A program made the translations under genes and the position numbers. The notes beneath the pieces are model-generated. The model was given only the letters and a program-made list of their open reading frames with translations. It made no database searches and had not been told where the DNA came from. From contig GG745348.1 in the NCBI GenBank assembly GCA_000151295.1, positions 780,527 through 791,821 of the forward strand: a stretch of DNA of 11,295 nucleotides, in the 5' to 3' direction. How positions within the stretch are numbered: the first letter of the stretch is position 1; the number at the start of each line of letters is the position of its first letter. Origin of the DNA: Allomyces macrogynus ATCC 38327. Lineage: Eukaryota; Blastocladiomycota; Blastocladiomycetes; Blastocladiales; Blastocladiaceae. Positions 1-7,337 of the stretch are shown piece by piece.

Positions 1-137
1 CTGCGCTTGCTTCGGCCCGCCGTAGCAGCGGCAGCGGCAGCAGCAGCGGCGAGGAGCGGTTGCGCCGGCGAGACAAAGGGCGCAGACGTAGCCGTGGCCG
101 AGGCCGTCACCGAGGGGGGCGGGTCCGAGGTGCCCAT
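1..137 (-). CDS. N-terminus of unidentified protein, cut by the window edge
   Basis: A minus-strand frame opens with an ATG at 137 in a good context (CAACCATGGGC) and stays open for 45 codons to the window edge. It begins MGTSDPPPSVTASATATSAP and continues through a Pro/Ser/Thr/Ala-rich stretch into a run of about nine alanines encoded by mixed GCN codons, followed by a basic GRSKR segment. The composition looks like the disordered N-terminus of a fungal regulatory protein, but no domain is visible and no family can be named. The gene would be divergent from the DUF1746 gene. The overlapping plus-strand frame is also open but has no support. This is a plausible gene start, not proven. Confidence 0.45.
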   Translation of the reverse strand, partial: MGTSDPPPSVTASATATSAPFVSPAQPLLAAAAAAAAATAGRSKR

Positions 138-869
138 GGTTGGCGGGCGCGACGACGATGTGGACGACGGCGGGCGAACGCGGAGCACGGAGCAGGACGC
201 GGTTGCTTGTGCGGGATCGCGTCACCGTCGCGGGCGGTTGGTGGGGTGAGCGCGTCGTCGGGACAGACGGGCACGCGGCTGCGGGAGGGTCGCCGAACGC
301 GGAGCGCGGGGAGCGCGCGCGTTTTGAACGGCCCTCTCTTTCCTCGATTTTCGGCCTCTCTTTCTTGGTCAGCGCTCGTGTGCAACGTCCGCGGTCCAGC
401 TCGCCGCTCATCACGGTGGCCACGCCAGCGCAAACACGGGCAATTTGGGGATCGGCGCGCGTTCCCACACCATCGTCGTGAGCCGCGCTGCAGCTTCGAG
501 CGTGAGCAGGGGACACACTGTGTGATGGCGGCTGTGATTTGCGTTGGCTCCTGAAGAAAGGAATGGGCAGGGCCGTTCTGGCGTGGGCAGGCATGGGGCG
601 CCCAGTCCTGTCACCAGTCTCGCCCACACGTGCCTCAACCGCTGCGCCCACACACTCGCGTCAGATCACTTCAAGCTCATTTTTCTAGGTTCGGCCGTTG
701 TCGTTGTCGACGTCGTCGTCGTCGTCGTCGTTGCAGACTTTACTCCTCGCCATCCACGGCCCCGTGCCGCTCGCGCAACTCGCTGCAACCGTGACGACCG
801 GCGGCTCATGGTCTGCGGTCCGCGCACCATCACGCCGACGCAGGAGCCAACCCCACCGCGCCCGCCACG
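138..869. other. Divergent intergenic region upstream of the DUF1746 gene
   Basis: No convincing gene was found in this 0.73 kb. Frames are open on both strands only because the DNA is GC-rich, and their translations are Arg/Pro/Ser-rich and low in complexity. It should hold the promoters of the left-edge minus gene and of the DUF1746 gene. No TATA box was recognised. A short (CGT)7 tract lies near the 3' side at 711-731, and the ATG at 870 is preceded by CCCGCCACG. Confidence 0.5.
711..731. repeat. (CGT)7 trinucleotide microsatellite
   Basis: Seven perfect CGT units lie about 140 bp upstream of the DUF1746 start codon, within the presumed promoter or 5' UTR. It may vary in length between strains; no function is implied. 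Confidence 0.9.
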
Positions 870-1449
870 ATGACGCCCGACGACACCTACACGAGCCTGC
901 TGGCGCTGCACCAGTCGCTGCTCTACGTGCTGCGCGTCCTCTTTGTCGAGTCCTACCTGCAAGACGCAACGCTCTTATTGCTCGTCGTGCGATGGACGCT
1001 CTGCCACGTCTTTTGCATTGTCGTGCCGAGCCGCGACATGAAGGGCGTGCTGGCCAGCATCACGTTCATCAACCTCGCCGTGATGCTGCTGCACTTCTTT
1101 TCCGGCCGTGGACCGAGCGATTCGGCCGACCCGCTCATGCGCAAGTCGCTCGTCATCAACTTCTTGGCGGCCGGTACACTTCACACCTGCTCCGCTCCAT
1201 CGCGTTCGTATGGAATGCTCATCTATTCCTTCCTTCTATTCGACAGAACTCCCCTCGCGCGGGTACCTCGTCTTCCTCGACATCGTGATTCTCGGCCTGC
1301 AGTACATGCTTGCGCTCGTCTCGCATTTCCGCGCCATGAACCGGTCGACGAGTCACGACGACGAACTCGTCTTTGCCGTGACGCGCCACGACGTTGCCGA
1401 TCTGGCCAAGGGCCGCCCGCTCGCTGCCAGCGACGACCTGCCCGTCTAG
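870..1449 (+). CDS. dsc4: DUF1746 membrane protein, likely Dsc E3 ligase subunit 4
   Basis: Exons 870-1173 and 1247-1449 give 168 residues. The intron is 73 bp (GTACAC to GACAG, phase 1) and splicing replaces a frame that runs out of homology with a clean junction, INFLAA-ELPSRGYLVFLD. Several hydrophobic segments (roughly residues 15-35, 39-55, 60-75 and 108-125) suggest a small multi-pass membrane protein. The order 'LLLLVVRW', a central 'FINLAVMLLHFF' and a C-terminal 'GYLVFLDIVILGLQ' matches my memory of the fungal DUF1746 family. In fission yeast this domain is found in Dsc4, a subunit of the Golgi/endosomal Dsc ubiquitin ligase that enables SREBP cleavage and membrane-protein quality control. 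The hydrophilic tail (about 35 residues) is short, so the protein is smaller than some Dsc4 proteins. DUF1746 assignment is fairly sure; the Dsc4 role is inferred. Confidence 0.75.
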
Positions 1450-2247
1450 CCAGTTTAGCCTGGCGCGATGCGGCGTCGCCGAGTGTTGGTAGGATGAAGG
1501 CGGTGCAAGCCCGCCAGGACCGCGAGCGGCCCTCAAGTGATTCTCGATTGGCCGATAACCTTTCACGGCCGCACGTCACCATTCGTGCGCGGTGCGTGCC
1601 CGTGATTATGGTCGGCTGCTCCGCGATGCGGCGTTGTGCACGCTCAGAGGGTCCCGCACGCTAGAACAGATGGCGGTACAGGGGAGGGCGCGGGCCCATG
1701 CAGGCGCCAACGAGCGCGCGTTCGCTCGATGAGTGGATGACGACCAAAAGACTCTGTAAATACGATTGGATTTGATGGCGTGTGCCTCCATTTCATCTGG
1801 CAAAGCGCAGCGTGTCCTCTCCGAGTCTCCATCACATCCGTCCTTCATTTGTTTTCTGGCGTCCAGGCTGTTCACAGTCGTTCACACCAACACACACAAA
1901 CAAGCACGAACCGTGGCGACCGTGGCTTATCGATGCCAGCCAAAAATGAAATGCAGCGACAACAACCGACTCTAGCCTGCGCATTTTCGTTTTCGCTGCG
2001 GCCTAGCGATCTCTTGCACCGAACCACGCACACCTAGAGCATACGTTGCGGAGCATGCTTGCACTCGCTGCATTTGCTGACGCGCCAATGTTCCTCGTCG
2101 GCGCCCGCGCGCATCTGTGAGGACGACGTTCCTTGGACCAGCGACCCGCTGCAAACATCATCGGACCTGACCGGAACCTGTACTCCGACCGGTGATAACG
2201 CTGCTCGGCGTGCCGTGGTTTCATCGGCAACACCAGAATTCGTGATC
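1450..2247. other. Intergenic region between DUF1746 and UPF0014 genes
   Basis: About 0.8 kb with lower GC than the flanking exons and no supported gene, tRNA or repeat. It should contain the 3' UTR of the DUF1746 gene and the promoter and leader of the UPF0014 gene. A minus-strand frame at 1875-1606 is open for 89 codons but has no recognisable motif and is treated as chance. No TATA box was recognised. Confidence 0.5.
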
Positions 2248-3632
2248 ATGTTAAACAATACAACGCTGCCCGCGACGGGACCCGGTGGAGGAGGAAACGT
2301 CGGTGGCGACTTGAACCTGCATCTCGGATGGGGCAATGTCGGCTACGCGTCGATTTTGCTCGGAATGCAGAGTACATACTGTTTCGGTAGTCTGCAACGT
2401 ACCTCGGCACGCATCTTATTTTCGACGGGCGCCCATAGTCGTGCTCTCGTGGCTCTTTGAGCTCGATCTCGGATGGAGCATTCTGATTTCGGGCATTCGA
2501 TGCGTTGCGCAGCTGCAGGTGATGGGGCTCGTGCTGCAGCCCGTGTTTGCCAACAGCGAGAACCCGTTCATTGTGCTGGGATTGACGTGTACGTATCCCC
2601 GCGCGCACCAAATGCATTGTCGGGTTGGAATGGCTGCACCAGGACCATGGCTCACTCACATCGATGATAATAGCTGTCCTGCTGCTCCTCGGCGCCGGCG
2701 AAACCTTCAACAAGTCCAAGTACGGGTACCCGGGCCTGTTCCCAATCATTGTCCTGAGCATGCTCACGGGCGGGATTGTCTCGTGTGCAATTGGTGCGTT
2801 CTTCTCCACCCCATCTCATCGCAAATCCCGGCTCACCTTGACGTCCATGTTATTCGCTCAGGCATGCCGCTCGCTCTCGGCAACAAGCCCTGGTACCACG
2901 GGCAAACATTCATTCCGTCGGTTGGCATGATTCTCGGCAACGGGATTTCGGGCGTCGCGCTCGGCATCCGCAGTTGCCTGACGGCGTTCAAGGACCATCG
3001 CGACTTCACCGAGGTCCTGCTCGCGTACGGGGCCAGCCGTTGGGAGGCGGCGCGGCCCGTCGTCCGAGACGCGCTCAAGACGGCACTTTTGCCGCAGTTG
3101 AACAATATGGCGGTCATGGGGCTGATTTCGATTCCCGGTTCGTTGCGCGCTCCCAAACTCTTCGAGGTCTGCACGTACGAGCTGAACTGACAAACTTCGT
3201 GGTGGATGTAGGTCAAATGACGGGCCAGATTCTGGCGGGAGCGCCAATCGACGCGGCCGTGCATTTCCAGCAAGTGCTCATGTTCATGATTGTCACATCG
3301 ACGGCAATCGCGACGCTGCTCGCGGTCCTGGTACGCTCTCCCTCCGGCGTTCTCCACCTTCTCCACCCTCACTCGCTCACGCTGCGCAACTCTTGCTGTA
3401 GTTCACGACGTTTGTCGTGATTGACGGCCACCTGCGCATTCGGACCGACCAGATCAACATGGACCCGGCCGCGGGCATGCAGGCCATGCACGATATCGGC
3501 GCGAGAATCGCACGAGGGTTGTGTGCGGCACGGGACGCGGTTGTGCGATCATGTTGCGGGTGCTGTTTCCAAGAGCAGGAGAGGGAGCCCGTGCCAGACG
3601 TGCTGGATGAAGAGGAGACGCCGCTATTGTAG
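2248..3632 (+). CDS. UPF0014/FetB-type integral membrane protein
   Basis: Six exons (2248-2371, 2439-2588, 2674-2793, 2862-3137, 3212-3330, 3402-3632) make 339 residues; introns are 67, 85, 68, 74 and 71 bp. The start is the only ATG in its frame after a stop at 2035. The spliced protein carries UPF0014 hallmarks: 'ISGIRCVAQLQVMGLVLQPVF' about residues 58-78, 'GMILGNGISGVALGI' (153-167), a cytoplasmic 'LLAYGASRWEAARPVVRDAL' helix, and 'SIPGQMTGQILAGAPIDAAV' around the exon 4-5 junction. About seven membrane segments are expected. Bacterial FetB is the permease of an iron exporter and plant ALS3/STAR2 acts in aluminium tolerance, so a metal or nucleotide-sugar related export role is possible but unproven here. 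The N-terminus has NNTT, a possible glycosylation site. The last about 60 residues form a hydrophilic tail with a CCGCC cluster and acidic end. No ATPase partner gene is in the window. Confidence 0.9.
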
Positions 3633-3878
3633 AGAGTGCTGACGGGTTAGATACATTGATCGGTATTGTGCAGTCGATGATGTCGCGCATCACTTGTGTC
3701 AGATGCTGGTGTATGCCGCGCCAGAGGATGAGCGAATGCATGTCGCGCGGGATAATGAACGACGAAACCGGTCCATGCACATCCCAACAATCCATTGAAA
3801 ACCAAAACCAATCCTCCATCCTCTTGGGCACGTCCACCCCCCCCCCCCCCCTCCCCACCTCGGATCCCACTCCACCCT
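3633..3878. other. Convergent 3' region with a C15 tract
   Basis: A 246-bp space between the stops of the convergent UPF0014 and MGM101 genes, holding both 3' UTRs. The most visible element is a run of 15 C (3837-3851, G15 in the MGM101 transcript) about 28 bp past the MGM101 stop. Small inserted frames look spurious. Confidence 0.6.
3837..3851. repeat. C15 homopolymer
   Basis: Fifteen consecutive C on the plus strand, equal to G15 in the sense of MGM101. Such tracts are prone to sequencing and replication slippage, so the exact count is uncertain. Confidence 0.9.
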
Positions 3879-4852
3879 CTAAAGGGCCTCGGACGGGTAC
3901 TCCAACTTGTTCCCCTTTTTCCGCCACAACTTAGTCTTGGTCCCGCGGCCGACATGCTTGGCCCAGACGGCCTCGCAGTGCTTGGCCTTGAAGTCGCGAA
4001 TAAACACCGGGTCCCACAATTCCGAAGCAATCCCCAAATCCTTGCAGCACCGCATCAACGCATTGGATCTGCACCCTTCCATGGCCGTTGGCATGTTCTT
4101 TTCGTCAAAGACCTCCATTTCGCCGCGCGCCTGCGACACGTACTGGCCCAATGCGAACAGCGCGTATTCGCGCGAAATGGTGCGGCCGGAAATAGAGTGC
4201 GGGCCGCGGGGGGCGAGCGCCCAGCCTGTTGCGTGCGACGAGCGGAGGTCAGCGCCGTTGACCAACGGGTGGAGAGAGAGGGGGGATGAGGTGGCGCACC
4301 ACCCGGCTTGAACGCGCGGTTGAGAATGCGGCGGTACTTGATTTCCGGCAGGTAAATGAGCCCATCTATGCATCCATTACCCTTCGTCAGTCGACTTGCC
4401 CGCACGCGACGCGTCCTCCCACCGCGTACCGGGCTTGATCTCCACGTCGGCGGGGTCGAGAGGCGCCATTAACACGTCGGCGACCGCATCCGGGAACGGC
4501 TTTTGCGACATGCCGTGGTATGACTGGTCGTCGAGGTAGGTGATGGACGCCTCGGATGTCGGCATCGCGCGGACCGCCTCGGCCATGAGCGAGGGCATGG
4601 CCGGTTTCTTGTCGCCGGGCTTTTCCGAGGTGCTCGAGCGCTGGGCATGCGTCGTCTAGTGGCAGCACACGGCGATCAGTTCGTGCAATGAATGGATTGC
4701 GCAAGCAGCCAAAAATGAGGGCGTACAGCCAGGCCGCGCACGAGCGGCCGTGCTGCAATGGATGCAGCGGCGAGGGATCCGGTAGGGATGGTTGTCGTCG
4801 GCGTTAACGCGCCGAGGTGCCGGAGACTGGTGCGTGTCCAGTGGCCGAGCAT
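3879..4852 (-). CDS. MGM101: Mgm101, mitochondrial genome maintenance protein
   Basis: Four exons on the minus strand (4852-4727, 4655-4430, 4365-4300, 4225-3879) give 254 residues; introns are 71, 64 and 74 bp. Exon 1 (42 residues, starting MLGHWTRTSLRHLG) is rich in Arg, Ser, Thr and Ala with no acidic residue, a typical matrix-targeting presequence. The core is strongly Mgm101-like: 'KPFPDAVADVLMAPLDPADV', 'DGLIYLPEIKYRRILNRAF' from residue 118, 'GGWALAPRGPHSISGRTISR', 'QARGE' (171-175), and 'CRSNALMRCCKDLGIASELW' (191-210), followed by a basic 'KTKLWRKK' tail. Mgm101 is a Rad52-related single-strand annealing protein of the mitochondrial nucleoid, needed for mtDNA repair and maintenance. 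Yeast Mgm101 is 269 residues, so this is full length. The neighbouring Cys199-Cys200 pair matches the conserved CC of the family. It is divergent from the U3 gene and convergent with UPF0014. Confidence 0.95.
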
Positions 4853-5182
4853 GGTTGATGAGAACGGGATTTGGTCGATTCAGGTCGAGCTTGCTGGGTT
4901 GCGGTCGGTGGAGAAGACAGGTGCGGGTGCAGCGAGTCGAACTTGGCCAATGGCGCGAGGTTTGGTGGTTGTGGTTGCGATTTCGTCGTGTGAGAGGATC
5001 ACTGTTGACGACGAAGGTCAAGATGGGATGACTCGCGAGGTGGATGGATGCAGCGGTGGGCTCCAAACGACAACGAGGGCAACGCAGCAACGAGCCTACT
5101 CGTTCTCAGGTGACGAGCGCGCACTCCTCACCGACTCAAGCCACACTCTTCCCCCACCAGCCTCGTCTGCGAACCGGATCAG
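4853..5182. other. Divergent promoter region of MGM101 and the U3-like gene
   Basis: This 330-bp stretch lies between the MGM101 start codon (minus) and the TATA box of the U3-like gene (plus). It has open frames in plus but none with a credible domain. It probably holds upstream elements for both genes, linking a Pol II mRNA promoter and a snoRNA promoter. No specific factor site could be assigned with confidence. Confidence 0.5.
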
Positions 5183-5189
5183 TATAAAA
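5183..5189 (+). promoter_or_regulatory. TATA box (TATAAAA) of the U3-like gene
   Basis: A perfect TATAAAA lies 33-40 bp before the predicted 5' end of the U3-like RNA. This spacing suits a Pol II snoRNA promoter. No protein-coding frame begins downstream on this strand, which supports a noncoding product. Confidence 0.75.
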
Positions 5190-5221
5190 GCGCGCCGTCC
5201 CCGCGCCGTTGTTGCTCCCCC

Positions 5222-5446
5222 ATCGACTTTACTCTTCAGGATCTGATAGTTCAGTCAATATCCATCTGTTGTTTCCCAACAACATTTGGCACCAATACAT
5301 ATGGTGGACGACGACGTGCAGGACCGGCTCTGAAAAGGGAGGCGTGCTGCGTTTCTGATCCTCCCGGATCGAAGCCAGCAATCGATGATCTTGCCCGCCC
5401 CGCTATTCCAGGGGTGCGGCGTGGAGCCTGGTCCATTCTGACACCA
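5222..5446 (+). ncRNA. U3: U3 small nucleolar RNA (C/D box)
   Basis: U3 guides early pre-rRNA cleavage and 18S folding in the SSU processome. The evidence is an ordered set of U3 elements in about 225 nt, the usual U3 size. Near the 5' end is GAC (5225-5227) then TTCAGGATC (5235-5243), the start of box A. A box B-like GACGTGCAGGACCGG is at 5313-5327. A hairpin with GGGAGG (5337-5342) paired to CCTCCC (5360-5365) follows. Box C, CGATGATC (5383-5390), is followed by TTG exactly as I recall from yeast U3. A GC-rich terminal hairpin (CCCGCCCC with GGGGTGCGG) leads to box D CTGA (5438-5441). Two small hairpins (5267-5284 and 5290-5306) fill the hinge. The odd point is box A: the expected stretch after GGATC appears about five bases short. 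The ends are estimated. The identification rests on remembered consensus, not on an alignment. Confidence 0.75.
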
Positions 5447-5508
5447 GTCTTTTGCACTTTTGCTGGATTTATTTCTGAAGGGTGCTCCACAAATTGCATG
5501 ACTAACTA

Positions 5509-5821
5509 TTAAGTGTGAACCTGTGCGGCTCGGCTAATTCTTTGCTCGACCGCGCCGCGGCCAAATGCGTCTAGCGCTTCCGCGCATTCTGCGAGAACCT
5601 CGAACGATTTGATAAAGCTGTCGGGATCTGACTTCACGACGCGCGATTGCTGTTTTGCCCTCCCTGTCCATGTTTAGTTCGCCAGCCATCCAGCTCTCCA
5701 CAGTTGGCAGTGCCAGGACGGCCGTGATACTTTCTGCCGCGCTGCCTTTTCCTGCCCAAGTTCCGGTCGACGTGATCCTCCAACGAGGCAGGGGAGCAGA
5801 CGGATGCAAATACGGCTTCAT
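5509..5821 (-). CDS. Small two-exon protein of unknown function
   Basis: Proposed exons 5821-5731 and 5663-5509 on the minus strand make 81 residues. The 67-bp intron begins GTATCA and ends ACAG, with a CTAAAC branch-like motif (5678-5673) shortly before the acceptor. Exon 2 translates to a protein-like sequence containing 'VVKSDPDSFIKSFEVLAECA' then 'EALDAFGRGAVEQRI', suggesting one or two amphipathic helices and no membrane segment. Exon 1 begins MKPYLHPSAPLPRW. An alternative splice (donor 5719, acceptor 5650; 70 bp) also keeps the frame and drops a few residues. Upstream, a CT-rich tract on the sense strand (about 5913-5861) resembles a fungal core promoter. The gene ends 63 bp beyond the U3-like gene, in convergent orientation. 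The donor differs from the other introns here, which lowers confidence. No family was recognised. Confidence 0.45.
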
Positions 5822-6041
5822 TTCAAAGTCACAAATAATACCAGGCAGGGGCGGGCAAATGCGAAAAGGAGGAGGCGAGGGTAAAGACGAACAAAAGAAA
5901 AACAAAGAAAATGGAGCTCTAGCAAATGGGGTCCACCCAACCGTCCTCCAACCAATCCGACCAACCGACACCGTCGTCGAGCCCAAACCCAAACCGCCCA
6001 ACCCGCCGTCAAGGTCCCACAAACCGCCAGCGACAATCGGC
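5822..6041. promoter_or_regulatory. CT-rich spacer between G-beta and the small gene
   Basis: This 220-bp spacer holds the 3' UTR of the G-beta gene and probably the promoter of the small minus-strand gene. Read on the minus strand, about 5913-5861 is strongly pyrimidine rich (TTTTCTTTGTTTTTC then CCTCGCCTCCTCC), as in many fungal core promoters. No TATA box was seen. Confidence 0.4.
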
Positions 6042-7337
6042 TCATGCCCACACCTTGAGCAACGAGTCCCACGAGCCCGTGCACAGCGCCATCCCGTCCG
6101 ACGAGACGCCGAGGCACGAGACGCGGTTATCGTGCGCTGCCAAGACGCCGACGCGCTCGCCCTTGAGTGTGTCCCAGACGTTGCAGTTGAAGTCGTCGTA
6201 ACCGGCAAACAAGAGCCGCCCGGAAATCGAGAACGCGACCGACGTGATCCCGCACAGAATGTTGTCGTGCGTGTACTGGTTTAGTTCGCGGTCGGCGCGT
6301 AAATCAAACAGTCGGCAAGACGCGTCGTCGGAACCCGTCCCAAACGCGTCGCCGTTCGGGAAAAATTGCACGGCATTGATATCCGACTCGTGGCCCGTGA
6401 ATGTTTGCACGCAGCGACCGGTCCGAATGTCCCAGACCTTGGCTGACGCGTCGCATGCGCCGGACACGAATATGTTCTTGTCGGGCGAGAGCGACAGCGA
6501 CATGACGTCGCCCGTATGGTCGGTAAACTCGAGAGTCTTCATGCCTGCATCAATGTCCCAGAGCATGCACGACATGTCGCCGGAACTCGTAATGATTTGC
6601 CGGTCCGACAGGAACCGGCAGCACGACAGGTACCCCGTATGAGCCGACAATTCGCGCGCGACCTTGACGGCGCCCTCCTTGGTCTTGAGGTTGTAGATGG
6701 AGCAGATATTGTCGAGGCCACCGCACGCGACGAGGTTGCCGGACGGCGCGTAGGCGCACGTCATGACCCACGACGACCGCAGCGGGATCGCGTGCACCTT
6801 GTTGGTTGTATACGCGTCCCAGACAATCAACTTGCCATCCTGCGACGCCGAGACCAAGTGCCGCTTGTCGACGGCCCAGTGCATCGCGTAGATCTTGGCC
6901 AAGTGGCCCTTGAGCGTACGCCGCACGCGCATCATGATGCGCGGCAACGGCTCGAGCTCGCCTGCCACGGCCTTGACTGTTGAGTGGCGAGGGTCGAGCG
7001 CGACGTGGCGGTGAATTGTGGGGTGGGAGACACGAGGACAGACACGGTGCCGTACGCGGACCGGGCGCGGCGCGATAAGACGTCGGGAAAGAAGGTGAAG
7101 AAAGAGCGCAACTCTGGTGAGCGAACGGTCTTGACCACACATTCTCTATCCCTTTTACGACGCGCCCAAACGCTCGCAATAACGACGCGACGCGTGTCGC
7201 CGTGTGGAGAACGAGCCGAAAAAAAGAAAAAACGTACGCGTTGTGTCGGCTAGGGCCTCCTTCTTTTGCTTGATCTTGTCCTTGAGCGCCTCGGCCTCCT
7301 TGCGCGCGGCATTGATGCGTTCGGCAATGTCGCCCAT
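6042..7337 (-). CDS. GPB1: Heterotrimeric G-protein beta subunit
   Basis: Two exons, 7337-7238 and 6976-6042, give 344 residues. The intron (GTACGT to ACAG) is 261 bp, and splicing joins ADTT to [10 protein letters not shown], the family arrangement. Residues 1-33 form the N-terminal coiled coil ([20 protein letters not shown]) that pairs with G-gamma. From about residue 50 a seven-blade WD40 propeller follows, with near-invariant segments '[11 protein letters not shown]', '[20 protein letters not shown]', '[20 protein letters not shown]' and the canonical C-terminal '[11 protein letters not shown]'. Length matches fungal G-beta (about 340-350 residues). It acts at the plasma membrane with G-alpha and G-gamma, and in basidiomycetes G-beta has roles in pheromone and cAMP signalling; which applies here is not visible. 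The intron is three to four times longer than the others in the window. No G-alpha or G-gamma gene is nearby. Confidence 0.97.

Noticed and set aside
1606..1875. Minus-strand frame of 89 codons in the DUF1746-UPF0014 spacer
   Set aside because: No motif or promoter supports it, and it lies in the expected 3' UTR/promoter of two plus-strand genes.
2336..3190. Single 284-codon frame taken as an unspliced gene
   Set aside because: It joins UPF0014 exons 2 and 4 by reading through introns; the spliced six-exon model restores all family motifs in order.
4921..4960. tRNA-like B box (GTTCGACTC on the minus strand)
   Set aside because: No matching T stem, A box, acceptor stem or oligo-T terminator could be found around it.
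5300..5332. Short plus-strand ATG frame downstream of the TATA box at 5183
   Set aside because: It ends after ten codons (MVDDDVQDRL) and sits inside the U3-like RNA, whose sequence boxes explain the transcript better.
5655..6284. Plus-strand frame of 209 codons
   Set aside because: Its second half is antisense to the well-supported G-beta coding exon, and its first half is opposite the small minus gene. No plus-strand domain is visible.
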